64,000 bases of DNA from an uncultured Lachnospiraceae bacterium (GCA_945919075.1 CAMEIX010000013.1:1-64000); one strand, 5' to 3'; counted from the stretch's first letter, positions 51,826-60,823 are shown. Translations and numbers: made by a program. Notes: generated by a model from the letters alone, not told the origin.

Positions 51826-54285
51826 ATGGAAGTTAGAATTTCGGTAAGAAATTTAGTAGAGTTTATATTGCGGAGCGGGGATATTGACAACCGAAGGGCA
51901 GGCGGCGCCGATAATGCCATGCAGGAGGGAAGCAGATTGCACAGAGTCCTGCAAGCACGGATGGGTGGTGACTATGCGTCGGAAGTATATCTGCGCTTTT
52001 GTTTTGATACAAAAGATTACCAGATTATTGTAGACGGTCGTGCGGATGGTATTTTTACGGATGATGCAGGAATCACTGTGATTGATGAGATTAAAACAAC
52101 CTACAAGGAATTATTCCGTGTAAAAGAACCCAATCCGGTCCATCTTGCACAGGCTAAGGTCTATGCAGCCATATATGGTTTGCAGAATAACAAAGAGATT
52201 ATTCGAATCCGTATGACCTACTGTAATGTGGAAACAGAAGATGTCCGCTATTTTTTTGAAGAGTACACAATGGATGAATTGCAAAATTGGTTTCAGGAGT
52301 TACTTCTGCAGTACAAAAAATGGGCGGATTATGAGTTTGAGTGGAATCTGGAAAGACAGGCTTCCATAGAAAATCTACAGTTCCCGTTCCCTTACAGGGA
52401 AGGACAGAGAGATTTGGTGTCTAATGTGTACCGTACTATCTACCATAAGCGTAAACTGTTTATTGAGGCACCCACGGGTGTTGGCAAAACGATTTCTACG
52501 GTTTTCCCGGCTGTGAAGGCTATGGGAAAGAATAAGGGAGCCAAAATCTTTTATCTCACCGCAAAGACCATTACCCGAACAGTGGCGGAGGACACCTTTC
52601 AACTGTTAAGAAACGCAGGCCTGTCCTTTAAGAGTGTTACCATAACCGCTAAAGAAAAGATCTGTTTTATGGAGAATGTGGAATGTAATCCGGATGCCTG
52701 TCCCTATGCAAAGGGACATCTCGACCGAATCAATGATGCGGTATACGATCTGCTTACCCATGAGAGCAGTTTTGATCGTGAAATTATTGAAGAGTATGCA
52801 AGAAAGCATCAGGTCTGTCCGTTTGAATTTTGCCTGGATGTGAGCCTGTTTGCGGATGGGATTATCTGTGACTATAATTATGTTTTTGATCCCCATGTGT
52901 ATCTGAAAAGATTCTTTGCAGAGGGAAATCAGGAAGATTATATTTTTTTGGTGGACGAAGCACACAATCTGCTTGACAGAGGCAGGGAAATGTACAGTGC
53001 AGAACTGATCAAAGAAAGATTCCTGGAGGTAAAGCGCGGGATTGCAGAAACAATCAAAGGAATGAAAGGACCGGTACCGGATAAGGCAAGAATCCGCGAT
53101 TTCGGATCCAAAATGGAGCGTCGGCTGGATAAATGCAATAAAGAAATGCTGATTTTGAAGAAGGAGTGTGAGGAACATAATATTCTGACTTCCATCAGCC
53201 CACTTGTGCAGGCGGTGGATAGATTACATGATACCATGAATGAGTATCTGGAAGAAAATGATGATAACCCGGCACGTAAGGATATTTTGGACTTTTATTT
53301 TGAGTTATCGCATTTTCTGCTAATTTATGATCTGATGGATGACGGATATGTAACATACTCCGAACTGCAGGAGAACGGCAGCTTTAAGGTTAAACTTTTT
53401 TGCGTAGACCCGGCAAATAACCTAAAAGAATGTATGGAGAGAAGCAGGAGTACGATTTTGTTCTCTGCCACTTTTCTGCCAATTCAATACTATAAGAAAC
53501 TTTTGGGCGGGGAAGCGGAAGATTACGAGGTGTATGCACACTCAATATTTGAACCGGAGAAGCGGGCACTGTATATATGCGATGATGTTACGAGCAAATA
53601 TACAAGGCGAAACGAGTCAGAGTACTTGAAAATTGCCGGATGCATTCATAATATTGTCAAAAACAGACACGGAAATTATATGGTTTTCTTCCCTTCCCAT
53701 GCGTTTCTGATGGAAGTGTATGAATGCTATCAGGAGTATTTTGCAGGGGAAGATGTAGAGTGTATTATTCAGGAAGAATTTATGAATGAGCAGAAGCGGG
53801 AGGAGTTTTTAGAAAGATTTTCGTCCCAGCCCCCGGATTTCAGCAGTATTCATATGGATATTGAGATGGATTTCACGGAAAGTACGGATTCCGAAGACCG
53901 AATTTTGATTGGATTTTGTGTACTTGGAGGCATTTTTTCGGAAGGGATTGACTTAAAGAGGGATAGTTTGATTGGAGCTATCATAGTAGGGACAGGACTG
54001 CCGCAGGTTTGCTTCGAAAGAGAAATCTTAAAAAATTACTTTGATGAGAGAGAAGAAAACGGATTCGATTATGCATATCGTTTTCCGGGAATGAATAAGG
54101 TTCTCCAGGCAGCGGGGCGAGTGATCCGAACGGCGGACGACGTAGGAATCATAGCCCTATTGGATGAAAGATTTGTACAAAATTCGTACAAAAGATTATT
54201 TCCCAAAGAGTGGGAGAACTATGAAGTAGTAAGAAGCGAGAATATATCCAAAAAAATAGAAAAATTTTGGGATTCCTGGTTATGA
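51826..54285 (+). CDS. XPD/DinG-type iron-sulfur DNA helicase with nuclease-like N-terminus
   Basis: An 819-residue protein. Residues 1-150 look like a PD-(D/E)XK domain (DGRADGIF, then VIDEIKTTY). FIEAPTGVGKTIST near residue 212 is Walker A, FLVDEAHNLLDRG near 375 the DEAH box, and QAAGRVIRTADDVG near the end motif VI. Between them CFMENVECNPDACPYAKG and VCPFEFC give four Cys for an XPD-like 4Fe-4S cluster. It should unwind DNA 5' to 3'. The start MEVRISVRNLVEF is chosen from the family and an AAGGGA site; an in-frame ATG 57 bases upstream is less likely. It follows the two SOS genes and probably also serves repair. Confidence 0.93.
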   Translation: MEVRISVRNLVEFILRSGDIDNRRAGGADNAMQEGSRLHRVLQARMGGDYASEVYLRFCFDTKDYQIIVDGRADGIFTDDAGITVIDEIKTTYKELFRVKEPNPVHLAQAKVYAAIYGLQNNKEIIRIRMTYCNVETEDVRYFFEEYTMDELQNWFQELLLQYKKWADYEFEWNLERQASIENLQFPFPYREGQRDLVSNVYRTIYHKRKLFIEAPTGVGKTISTVFPAVKAMGKNKGAKIFYLTAKTITRTVAEDTFQLLRNAGLSFKSVTITAKEKICFMENVECNPDACPYAKGHLDRINDAVYDLLTHESSFDREIIEEYARKHQVCPFEFCLDVSLFADGIICDYNYVFDPHVYLKRFFAEGNQEDYIFLVDEAHNLLDRGREMYSAELIKERFLEVKRGIAETIKGMKGPVPDKARIRDFGSKMERRLDKCNKEMLILKKECEEHNILTSISPLVQAVDRLHDTMNEYLEENDDNPARKDILDFYFELSHFLLIYDLMDDGYVTYSELQENGSFKVKLFCVDPANNLKECMERSRSTILFSATFLPIQYYKKLLGGEAEDYEVYAHSIFEPEKRALYICDDVTSKYTRRNESEYLKIAGCIHNIVKNRHGNYMVFFPSHAFLMEVYECYQEYFAGEDVECIIQEEFMNEQKREEFLERFSSQPPDFSSIHMDIEMDFTESTDSEDRILIGFCVLGGIFSEGIDLKRDSLIGAIIVGTGLPQVCFEREILKNYFDEREENGFDYAYRFPGMNKVLQAAGRVIRTADDVGIIALLDERFVQNSYKRLFPKEWENYEVVRSENISKKIEKFWDSWL

Positions 54286-54302
54286 GCCGGGAATCTTTTT
54301 TT
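54271..54302 (+). terminator. Intrinsic terminator overlapping the helicase stop
   Basis: GATTCCTGG and CCGGGAATC pair with one wobble around a seven-base loop that contains the TGA stop, followed by seven T residues. Confidence 0.85.
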
Positions 54303-54450
54303 ACGGCAAATAGCATAACATAAAATAGATATAGTTAATAAAATATGTAAATAAGACGAAAGGACTATCAAAGAACAAAAGTTTGCTTTATGACACATAA
54401 ATATGCAAGAATGACGTCAAAAATAGTGGTATATGACACATGTGTTATTT

Positions 54451-54480
54451 TGTGGATAACTTTGTGGATTTTGTGGATTA
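54451..54480 (-). promoter_or_regulatory. Three adjacent DnaA-box-like sequences
   Basis: TGTGGATAA (54451), TGTGGATTT (54463) and TGTGGATTA (54472) are in the same orientation. The first is a perfect complement of the DnaA box TTATCCACA; the others differ at the end. No dnaA or dnaN is nearby, so this is probably a DnaA-binding or titration site rather than the chromosome origin. Confidence 0.55.
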
Positions 54481-54708
54481 TAATTTTGAATGTCAATAAA
54501 TACAAGAAAAAAAGACATATATAACAATTTTTATGTCATTTGAAATATGCAAGAAAATATTCATAACGACTTTAGAGGTCAAAATAAGTATGTAAACTAA
54601 TCATGGAATTATGAAATTCATATTTTAGGCTCAAAAAACTGAAAAAACGATATTTTAAAATAGGGCGTATTGGTGGAACAAATTCAGTAAAATATAGGGA
54701 TAAAGCAT

Positions 54709-54737
54709 TTTACAAAGCATTGTTTAGAGGATATAAT
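54709..54737 (+). promoter_or_regulatory. Promoter of the DUF2142 gene
   Basis: TTTACA and TATAAT with a 17-base spacer. Confidence 0.6.
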
Positions 54738-54835
54738 AGGGAAGATAATAAAAAGCAGAGAGGAAATATATAATATAAAATGCGAAAGATAAACAGTAAC
54801 TTGCAATCCTTGTAATGAATACTGTAGGGAGAAAC

Positions 54836-56197
54836 ATGAAACTTAGCTCGGAAAGAAAAATCACAATATTATATTTGCTCATTTACCTCATAGCAGCACT
54901 CAGTATCGCATTGCATCAGCCTTTGTATGATACTCCGCCTGAATTTGGAAATCCCCCGGATGAACATTCCCGCTATATGGTACCGCTTTATATTTGTAAC
55001 CACGGGACTCTGCCAACCGGATTTGAAGAAGAGCTGTTTAGCGGGGGATGCAAGTGGACTTATGGCTTTTATACCCTTTTGCCCTATATGGTGCAGGGGT
55101 ATGCCATGCGCTTTGTAAATCTTTTTACCGATTCGCCGCTGGCACTTTTGTATACAGCGCGGCTTGTAAATGTATTCATAGGTTTTCTGATGGCCATTGT
55201 GGTATTGAAAATAGGAAAAAAACTCTTTCTAAATGACAATGTGCGATGGCTGTTTTGCTTTTTGGTCACATTTTTGCCGCAAAGCCTGTTTTTGCATACG
55301 TATGTGAATCCGGATTCTATGTGCCTTTTGTCCACAGCCTTGATGATTTATGGTATATTATGTGGATATGAAGATGGATTTTCCCTAAAATCATCTGCTG
55401 TTATGACACTTGGGATTATTCTTTGCGCACTTTCCTATTACAATGCCTATGGTTTCATTGTTTCCATGGTCCTATTGTTTACAGCCTATTTCTTTAAAAA
55501 GGAAGAGGGAAAACTTTCGTTTGAATGGAGACCTTTTTTGAAAAAAGGGTTTTTGATTGCAGGGGTGGTGCTGCTTTGTATCAGTTGGTCCTTTATCCGG
55601 AATTATGTGTTGTATGACGGGGATTTTATCGGACTGGAAACCAAGGAAAATTTTATTAAATCCTTTGGCATTGCAAGAGAAACTTTTGAAAGCAGGGGAG
55701 AGTCACCGCTTACCATGTTAACATCTACCAGCTTTTTACCCAAGGTAGTCATCAGTTTTATTGCAAATTACGGGTCCGGTACCATTTATGCATTCCTTCC
55801 CATTTATGGATTTTTCCTGCTTTTATTCCTGCTTGGCTTTGCAGGTCTCTTCTTTCCGGGCGGGGATGCCGTTTGGCTTTCCGATATCCCAAAAGGAAAG
55901 AGAGTATTTTTCCATGCCAATATGCTGTTTTGTATTGTCATGCCGTTTATTCTGCTGATCAAATATGCTTACAGTGTGGATTATCAGGCGCAGGGCAGAT
56001 ATATTATGCCCGGTGTAATTCTCATCATGGGTTATCTGTGTCATGGTCTGGAAAAACTACCCTTCCTAAAAATGTTGGATGACAGAAAAAGAAAAGTAGT
56101 ATTTGCACTTCTTTCTGCGTCTGTGGTTGCAGCACTTTTTATCATGATTTTTGCAAATGCCATGCCGGTCTATAACAAAACCGGGGTGTTAGGATGA
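54836..56197 (+). CDS. DUF2142 family membrane protein
   Basis: A 453-residue protein with about ten or eleven membrane segments. After the first helix an outer loop carries PPEFGNPPDEHSRYMVPLY, the signature of DUF2142, and FLPQSLFLHTYVNPDS follows a later segment. The family resembles GT-C glycosyltransferases that use polyprenyl-phosphate sugars and act outside the membrane; its acceptor is unknown. The ATG at 54836 follows AGGGAGAA; an ATG 21 bases upstream lacks a site. It is a single-gene unit. Confidence 0.88.
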   Translation: MKLSSERKITILYLLIYLIAALSIALHQPLYDTPPEFGNPPDEHSRYMVPLYICNHGTLPTGFEEELFSGGCKWTYGFYTLLPYMVQGYAMRFVNLFTDSPLALLYTARLVNVFIGFLMAIVVLKIGKKLFLNDNVRWLFCFLVTFLPQSLFLHTYVNPDSMCLLSTALMIYGILCGYEDGFSLKSSAVMTLGIILCALSYYNAYGFIVSMVLLFTAYFFKKEEGKLSFEWRPFLKKGFLIAGVVLLCISWSFIRNYVLYDGDFIGLETKENFIKSFGIARETFESRGESPLTMLTSTSFLPKVVISFIANYGSGTIYAFLPIYGFFLLLFLLGFAGLFFPGGDAVWLSDIPKGKRVFFHANMLFCIVMPFILLIKYAYSVDYQAQGRYIMPGVILIMGYLCHGLEKLPFLKMLDDRKRKVVFALLSASVVAALFIMIFANAMPVYNKTGVLG

Positions 56198-56210
56198 AAA
56201 ACGGTAATAG

Positions 56211-56254
56211 GTAAGCGCTAACCTTATATAAACGGATGGCGCTTACTTTTCGTT
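56211..56254 (+). terminator. Intrinsic terminator of the DUF2142 gene
   Basis: GTAAGCGC and GCGCTTAC are perfect inverted copies with a 20-base loop, followed by TTTT. Confidence 0.7.
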
Positions 56255-56289
56255 TTAAACAAAATTTCTTATGGAAAATGTAAAATTTA

Positions 56290-56318
56290 TTGACATATAA
56301 TATTATACGTCGTATAGT
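56290..56318 (+). promoter_or_regulatory. Promoter of the PadR operon
   Basis: A perfect TTGACA and TATAGT, 17 bases apart. Confidence 0.8.
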
Positions 56319-56323
56319 ATTAT
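56297..56323. promoter_or_regulatory. Long palindrome over the PadR promoter, probable operator
   Basis: ATAATATTATACG and CGTATAGTATTAT are inverted copies (12 of 13 match) around one central T. The 27 bases cover the spacer and the -10 box, as expected for PadR autoregulation. Confidence 0.75.
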
Positions 56324-56396
56324 AAAAATTACAATATTGCGAGATATATTGCAAGAATTGAAGAACCACAAGAATCAGGAGAAAGGAAGGATTGCC

Positions 56397-56720
56397 ATGG
56401 TATTTAGCACCAACGCAGCATTGTTGGATGCGATTGTGCTGGCGGTTGTGTCAAAGGAGGAAGAAGGAACCTACGGATACAAAATCACGCAGGATGTGCG
56501 GCAGGTCATAGAGCTTTCAGAGTCCACTCTGTACCCGGTGCTTCGCAGACTACAAAAAGAAGAGTGCCTGCAGGTTTACGACAGGGAATGTGCCGGCAGA
56601 AACCGCCGTTATTATAAACTGACACAAAAAGGCATGAGCCAGCTTTGGATGTATATCAATGAATGGAGAATGTATTCCGGAAATATTACGAAAATTCTGG
56701 AAGGAGGAATCAGGTCATGA
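56397..56720 (+). CDS. PadR family transcriptional regulator
   Basis: A 107-residue winged-helix repressor of the small PadR subfamily: YGYKITQDVRQVIELSESTLYPVLRRLQKE, then RNRRYYKLTQKGMSQL. The start (MVFSTNAALLDAIVLAVV) follows AAGGAAGG; an upstream in-frame start would run through the leader. The next gene overlaps by ATGA, so translation is coupled. The 27-base palindrome over the promoter is its probable operator. Such triplets with DUF1700 and DUF4097 genes answer envelope stress in other Firmicutes. Confidence 0.93.
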   Translation: MVFSTNAALLDAIVLAVVSKEEEGTYGYKITQDVRQVIELSESTLYPVLRRLQKEECLQVYDRECAGRNRRYYKLTQKGMSQLWMYINEWRMYSGNITKILEGGIRS

Positions 56721-57403
56721 CAAGAGCGGAGTTCATGAGAGAGTTGGAAAGACTGCTTGCGGATATTCCGGAGAGTGAACGGACAGAGGCATTGCAGTAT
56801 TATAATGATTATTTTGATGATGCAGGCGCGGAAAATGAGTTGCGCGTTCTTGTAGAACTGGGAAGTCCCTATGATGTGGCAAAATCTATTAAGGAGGGCC
56901 TGAATTCCGGAGAGAAGCCGGAAGAGGAAGCGGCCTGCCATACAGAAGCACAGAATACTGCCAATACACCCTATATACCCTATACAACGGAGACTGCATA
57001 TGAGAGCAAAGAAAAGGAAGACAAAAAAAGAATTCCCGGGTGGGCATGGATTTTTATTGGAATCGGGCTGGTATTTGCGGCCCCGTTTATTTTTGCTGTA
57101 GCTATTACGGTTATCTCAATTTTATTTGCGGCATTTTGTGTGTTGGTTTCCCTGGTATTAGGTTTCGGGGGAGCGGCGCTGGGGTTATTGGTTGCAGGAG
57201 TTGCACTTTTGATTGCAGGGCTGGTTGATATTTTACTTCCGGGTGTGGGTATTATCCTGTTAGGAGCGGCACTTATTTGCTTCGCGGTCGGTACCCTGAT
57301 GGTGATGTTAGTGGTATTGTTAGCAGGCGTGGTCATACCTGCCTGTGCGAAACTGGTAAGTAAGGCGTGTAAAAAAATCTTTGGAAAGAGGGAAAAGAGA
57401 TGA
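56717..57403 (+). CDS. DUF1700 family membrane protein
   Basis: A 228-residue protein. Residues 1-65 form a helical soluble domain (FMRELERLLADIPESERTEALQYYNDYFDDAG, the DUF1700 signature), followed by a charged linker and, from residue 113, three or four very hydrophobic segments rich in Gly and Ala. The function is unknown, though it is thought to work with the DUF4097 protein at the membrane. It overlaps padR and the next gene by four bases each. Confidence 0.92.
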   Translation: MTRAEFMRELERLLADIPESERTEALQYYNDYFDDAGAENELRVLVELGSPYDVAKSIKEGLNSGEKPEEEAACHTEAQNTANTPYIPYTTETAYESKEKEDKKRIPGWAWIFIGIGLVFAAPFIFAVAITVISILFAAFCVLVSLVLGFGGAALGLLVAGVALLIAGLVDILLPGVGIILLGAALICFAVGTLMVMLVVLLAGVVIPACAKLVSKACKKIFGKREKR

Positions 57404-58332
57404 AAGGGTTTTTGAAATTTTGTGGTACAGTCATTTCCATCTGTTTATTGTTGGGAATTATTTTGATAGGAATCGGAATATATAAAGGTGGCCTTCCGGA
57501 AACACTATCAAAGATTGCCAATGGGGATTATTCTTTTACGGAAGACCAATTTAAGTATGTGGTTGAATTTTTCAGCAAGGAAGGGGATGATGACTGGAAC
57601 AGTAATGCCTTTAATAAGAACTATCCGGTACTAAAAGATGCGAGTGAAACGAAAGAGTATGACCTTACCAATACGAAAGAGCTTGTTCTGGATCTGGGCG
57701 GAATCAATGTAGTGATGGAAGAGGCAGATGTCTCTGCATGTATGGTAGAATTTGCAGAGATTCAGAAGTATCAGGCTTACGAGGAAGAGGGAATACTTTA
57801 TATCAAGGCGATCAACAGCAATGTGGTTGGCAAGATAAAGGGAAAATTACATATTAAAATTCCCAAAGATAAATCCTGGGAAGCGGTAACTTTAAGTGCA
57901 GGTGCCGGTACCTTTGAACTAAGTAGCATTACCTGTAATGATTTCAAGGTGGAAATCGGAGCAGGCACACTGAAGATAAACGATGTGAACTGTGAAGAAC
58001 TGGAGTGTCAGCTTGGCGCGGGAAGTGTAGAATTTACGGATACTGTTGTGGAAGGAAATGCAAAGTTTGATGCAGGTGCGGGACAGACGAAATACACCGG
58101 AAAGATTGGCGGTGATTTGAAGGCAGTCAGCGCGGCTGGCGAAATGATTATAACACTGAGGGATACCACAGAAGAAGATCATAATTATAAACTGACCTGT
58201 GCGGCAGGAAGCCTAAAGGCAGGCAGTATGGAACTTGGCGGACTTGCCGGAGAAAAAAAGGTGGATAATGACGCTTCCACAACCTATGATATCACCTCTA
58301 CTGCGGGCAGCTTCGTATTAAAATTTGAATAA
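57400..58332 (+). CDS. DUF4097 beta-repeat protein, membrane-anchored
   Basis: A 310-residue protein with one membrane helix (residues 7-25) and an external domain built of short beta units; VTLSAGAGTFELSSI, FKVEIGAGTLKINDV and LECQLGAGSVEFTDT repeat every 20 residues or so, the typical DUF4097 right-handed helix pattern. It presumably acts as an envelope sensor or scaffold with DUF1700. Its ATG overlaps the stop of the DUF1700 gene, and a terminator closes the operon. Confidence 0.92.
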   Translation: MKGFLKFCGTVISICLLLGIILIGIGIYKGGLPETLSKIANGDYSFTEDQFKYVVEFFSKEGDDDWNSNAFNKNYPVLKDASETKEYDLTNTKELVLDLGGINVVMEEADVSACMVEFAEIQKYQAYEEEGILYIKAINSNVVGKIKGKLHIKIPKDKSWEAVTLSAGAGTFELSSITCNDFKVEIGAGTLKINDVNCEELECQLGAGSVEFTDTVVEGNAKFDAGAGQTKYTGKIGGDLKAVSAAGEMIITLRDTTEEDHNYKLTCAAGSLKAGSMELGGLAGEKKVDNDASTTYDITSTAGSFVLKFE

Positions 58333-58378
58333 ATTTTTCTTGACTTTTTGGAAAAAGAGGAATTAAAATGTGTGTCGA

Positions 58379-58426
58379 ACGAGTAGCAGAAACTGCGTAA
58401 ATCCAGTTACTGCTGCTCGTTTTTTA
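58379..58426 (+). terminator. Terminator of the PadR operon
   Basis: ACGAGTAGCAGAAACTG and CAGTTACTGCTGCTCGT form a long stem with two imperfections around an eight-base loop, then six T residues. It ends just before the ribosome site of the MATE gene. Confidence 0.88.
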
Positions 58427-58447
58427 TTATGTGTAAAGGAGGATATT

Positions 58448-59146
58448 ATGAAAAACAAATCAAATTCATTTTTGGAAGAGGCTCCGTTAGGAAGCCTGAT
58501 GAGAAAATACGCGATTCCCTGTATTATTTCTCTGCTGGTTGCCGCCCTATATAATATTGTGGATCAGATATTCATTGCAAATGCCACATACTTAGGCTCA
58601 TATGGTAATGCAGCCAATACCGTCATATTTCCACTGACTGTGGTAGCACTTGCCATAGCGGTAATGATAGGGGACGGGTGCTGTGCTTTTGTCAGCATAT
58701 CCTTGGGAGCAGGAAAAAAGGAGGATGCGCACAGGAGTATAGGAAGTGCAATACTGCTCTGTATCGTTAGTAGCATTGTATTAACGGGAATTTACTTTAT
58801 ATTTATGGATGGGATTATTAACTTGTTTGGCGGAAATGTAAACGAAGAAACTTATGCCTGTTCCAAAGAGTATTTTTTCTGGATTTCAATTGGAATTCCG
58901 TTTTATATGTTCGGGCAGGCAATGAATCCGGTCATCCGTTCGGACGGAAGTCCTAAATTTGCAATGGCATCCATGGCAATTTCCATGATAAGGGAAGTTG
59001 TTTTCGGAGTTGGATTTGCACTTTTGTTGCCGGTCTTTTTTGGACTTGACGGAGTCTTGTATTCTATGCCGTTGTCGGATATCCTGACTTTTATCATTGC
59101 AGCAATTGTTATTGGAAAGACCTATAGAGAATTGGGAAATGCGTAG
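58448..59146 (+). pseudogene. MATE efflux gene with a large in-frame internal deletion
   Basis: The frame encodes 232 residues; MATE transporters usually have about 450. Residues 1-175 (EAPLGSLMRKYAIPCIISLL to NPVIRSDGSPKFAMAS) match the N-terminal half up to segment five or so. The rest (SMIREVVFGVGFALLLPVFF, DGVLYSMPLSDILTF, KTYRELG) matches the extreme C-terminal segments. About 200-220 residues between are missing, without loss of frame. TCCATG stands at 58970 and 58982, on either side of the inferred joint, and may have aided the deletion. The AAAGGAGG site is perfect. A working transporter is unlikely. Confidence 0.78.
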
Positions 59147-59162
59147 TATAATGTGAATTACA

Positions 59163-60032
59163 TTACAATTGAGTCAGTAGAGACAAATAATTCTCAAAGC
59201 ATACGCCTTCTTTTATAGGAATATTTAAGGCAGCAGACCCTTCGGTGCAGATACGCACGAACTCTGCTGCTTTTTTCACGGATTCGGTGAAAGGAACATC
59301 CTTTAGGGCATCCGCAGAAAGAATGGACGCAAAAATATCACCGGTGCCCGGACGGGACGGTCCGCCGGCCATAGAAGAAATAAGTTCCGTGCCATCGGGA
59401 GTGGATACAAAGTTGTAAAAACGGTCTTCTTTCTGCAAACCGGTGATGACGACTTTCCCCGGACCGAAACGGTGCAGTTCCTCTGCCATTTCTTTTAAAA
59501 ATTTGTAAAAAGTACCGCTCGGGATGAAAGCATCATCCGGAAAACTATCAGGATACGCATTGCCCGTAAGCAGGCAGGCTTCCGTAAGATTGGGTGTCAA
59601 AATATGGGCCTTGCATATAAGTTTACGAATGGCGGCTACATAGTCCGAACTTACGGAGGAATAAAGTCTGCCATGATCTCCCATTACGGGGTCAACCAAA
59701 ATCATGGGATAATTTTTCAGGGTCTGGTCATCCAGAAAACGGCAGATGGTATCTACCTGTGTGCAATTTCCCAAAAAGCCGCAAAAAATCCCATCGAAGA
59801 AAACATCCAAAGCTACCCAGGCATGTAAGTATTCCGGTAATTTTTCCGTATAGTCCGTAGAATGAAAAGTAGGAAATGCCATGTGATTGGAAAAAATGGA
59901 AGTGGGTGCCGGACATGCCTGCACCCCCATTGTGCTGACAATAGGAATAGCCACTGCCAAAGAGCAGCGGCCATATCCGGTCAGATCGTTTATCATTGCA
60001 AGTTTTTTCGGAATACCAAGATTAGAATTCAT
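59163..60032 (-). CDS. Pyridoxal/pyridoxamine kinase
   Basis: A 289-residue enzyme of the ribokinase fold that phosphorylates pyridoxal, pyridoxine or pyridoxamine in vitamin B6 salvage. AMINDLTGYGRCSLAVAIPI is the substrate-side N-terminus, ILVDPVMGDHGRLYS the middle Asp region, and GGPSRPGTGDIFASIL the anion hole with the catalytic Asp. The start MNSNLGIPKK is chosen for AGAGGAA. It follows the ECF S-component gene by 56 bp in the same direction, so uptake and phosphorylation are coupled. Confidence 0.92.
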   Translation of the reverse strand: MNSNLGIPKKLAMINDLTGYGRCSLAVAIPIVSTMGVQACPAPTSIFSNHMAFPTFHSTDYTEKLPEYLHAWVALDVFFDGIFCGFLGNCTQVDTICRFLDDQTLKNYPMILVDPVMGDHGRLYSSVSSDYVAAIRKLICKAHILTPNLTEACLLTGNAYPDSFPDDAFIPSGTFYKFLKEMAEELHRFGPGKVVITGLQKEDRFYNFVSTPDGTELISSMAGGPSRPGTGDIFASILSADALKDVPFTESVKKAAEFVRICTEGSAALNIPIKEGVCFENYLSLLTQL

Positions 60033-60088
60033 ATTATTCCTCTTTTCCAAATTGCATGGTTCAGAATGGCAAGATGACTCGTCACCTT

Positions 60089-60667
60089 TTATTTATCGCC
60101 GATAATGCCTGATTTTTTAAGAGCAGGACGAAGTGCCATATAAACAATTACGGATACAATGACAGAGATAAAAGCATTGATTCCGGTAGCAGCAATGTTC
60201 CATGCCAAAGTGAGTTCGGCAGCAGGCTTTCCAAGAATTAATAATTTATAGAAGTAACCTACCAGAGGATCAAAGATTACGTTAAATAATAATCCTCCCA
60301 CCGCTGCAGCGATGACAAAGGAAAGAACAGACTTAGTATCAGTCTTCTGGTTGATTTTGCCGATTTTGTGTGCAATCAGTCCGGTGATAAGACCGATGCA
60401 GAATTTTAAGATAAAGGTTTTGGGTGCATATACAATATAAATCGGGTCAAAGATATCACCGATGGTCATACCCAATGCACCACCGAGTCCGCCATAAAAA
60501 CCGCCCAGAATAAGAGCACCAAGTACGCAGACGGCGTTACCTAAATGAATAGAAGTGGCATCTCCGCCGGGTAACATAATCTTAAACTGTAAAAAAGTAA
60601 ATACGACATAGGAAAGAGCGGCAAAGACGCCGGTCAAAGTTAATTTAATAAGTTTTTCGTGTTTCAT
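60089..60667 (-). CDS. ECF transporter S-component, probably for vitamin B6
   Basis: A 192-residue protein with six hydrophobic segments. LTLTGVFAALSYVVFTFLQF has the Ala-rich first helix that contacts the ECF module, and GDATSIHLGNAVCVLGALIL follows. The substrate is inferred to be pyridoxine or pyridoxal from the kinase gene behind it (PdxU-like). The ATP-binding and EcfT subunits are encoded elsewhere. AAAGGAGGA precedes the ATG; TATAAT at about 60716-60722 on the minus strand may be its -10 box. Confidence 0.88.
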   Translation of the reverse strand: MKHEKLIKLTLTGVFAALSYVVFTFLQFKIMLPGGDATSIHLGNAVCVLGALILGGFYGGLGGALGMTIGDIFDPIYIVYAPKTFILKFCIGLITGLIAHKIGKINQKTDTKSVLSFVIAAAVGGLLFNVIFDPLVGYFYKLLILGKPAAELTLAWNIAATGINAFISVIVSVIVYMALRPALKKSGIIGDK

Positions 60668-60794
60668 AATAGTCCTCCTTTGGATGTTTGGAGATTGCAA
60701 TCAACATTTTTATCCTTATTATATCCATGACTGGTACTAAAGAAAGTGCCAAAACATGTTTTTTTAACAGTGCCAGATTGAAATTCCATTATGG

Positions 60795-60823
60795 TTGACG
60801 AAAACCAAAGAAGGATATATAAT
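60795..60823 (+). promoter_or_regulatory. Promoter of the zinc-ribbon protein gene
   Basis: TTGACG and a perfect TATAAT with a 17-base spacer. Confidence 0.75.

Larger units (their letters stand above)
54303..54835. other. Long AT-rich non-coding stretch with DnaA-box-like cluster
   Basis: No gene fits. Besides the boxes at 54451-54480, TATGACACAT occurs at 54389 and 54432, and AATATGCAAGAA at 54400 and 54544. TGACGTCA (about 54412) is a palindrome. The promoter of the next gene lies at 54709-54737. Most of the rest is strongly AT-rich without a pattern I can name. Confidence 0.5.

Noticed and set aside
54451-54480. Chromosomal replication origin
   Set aside because: Only three boxes are present, and dnaA, dnaN, rpmH and gyrase genes that normally flank a Clostridia origin are absent.
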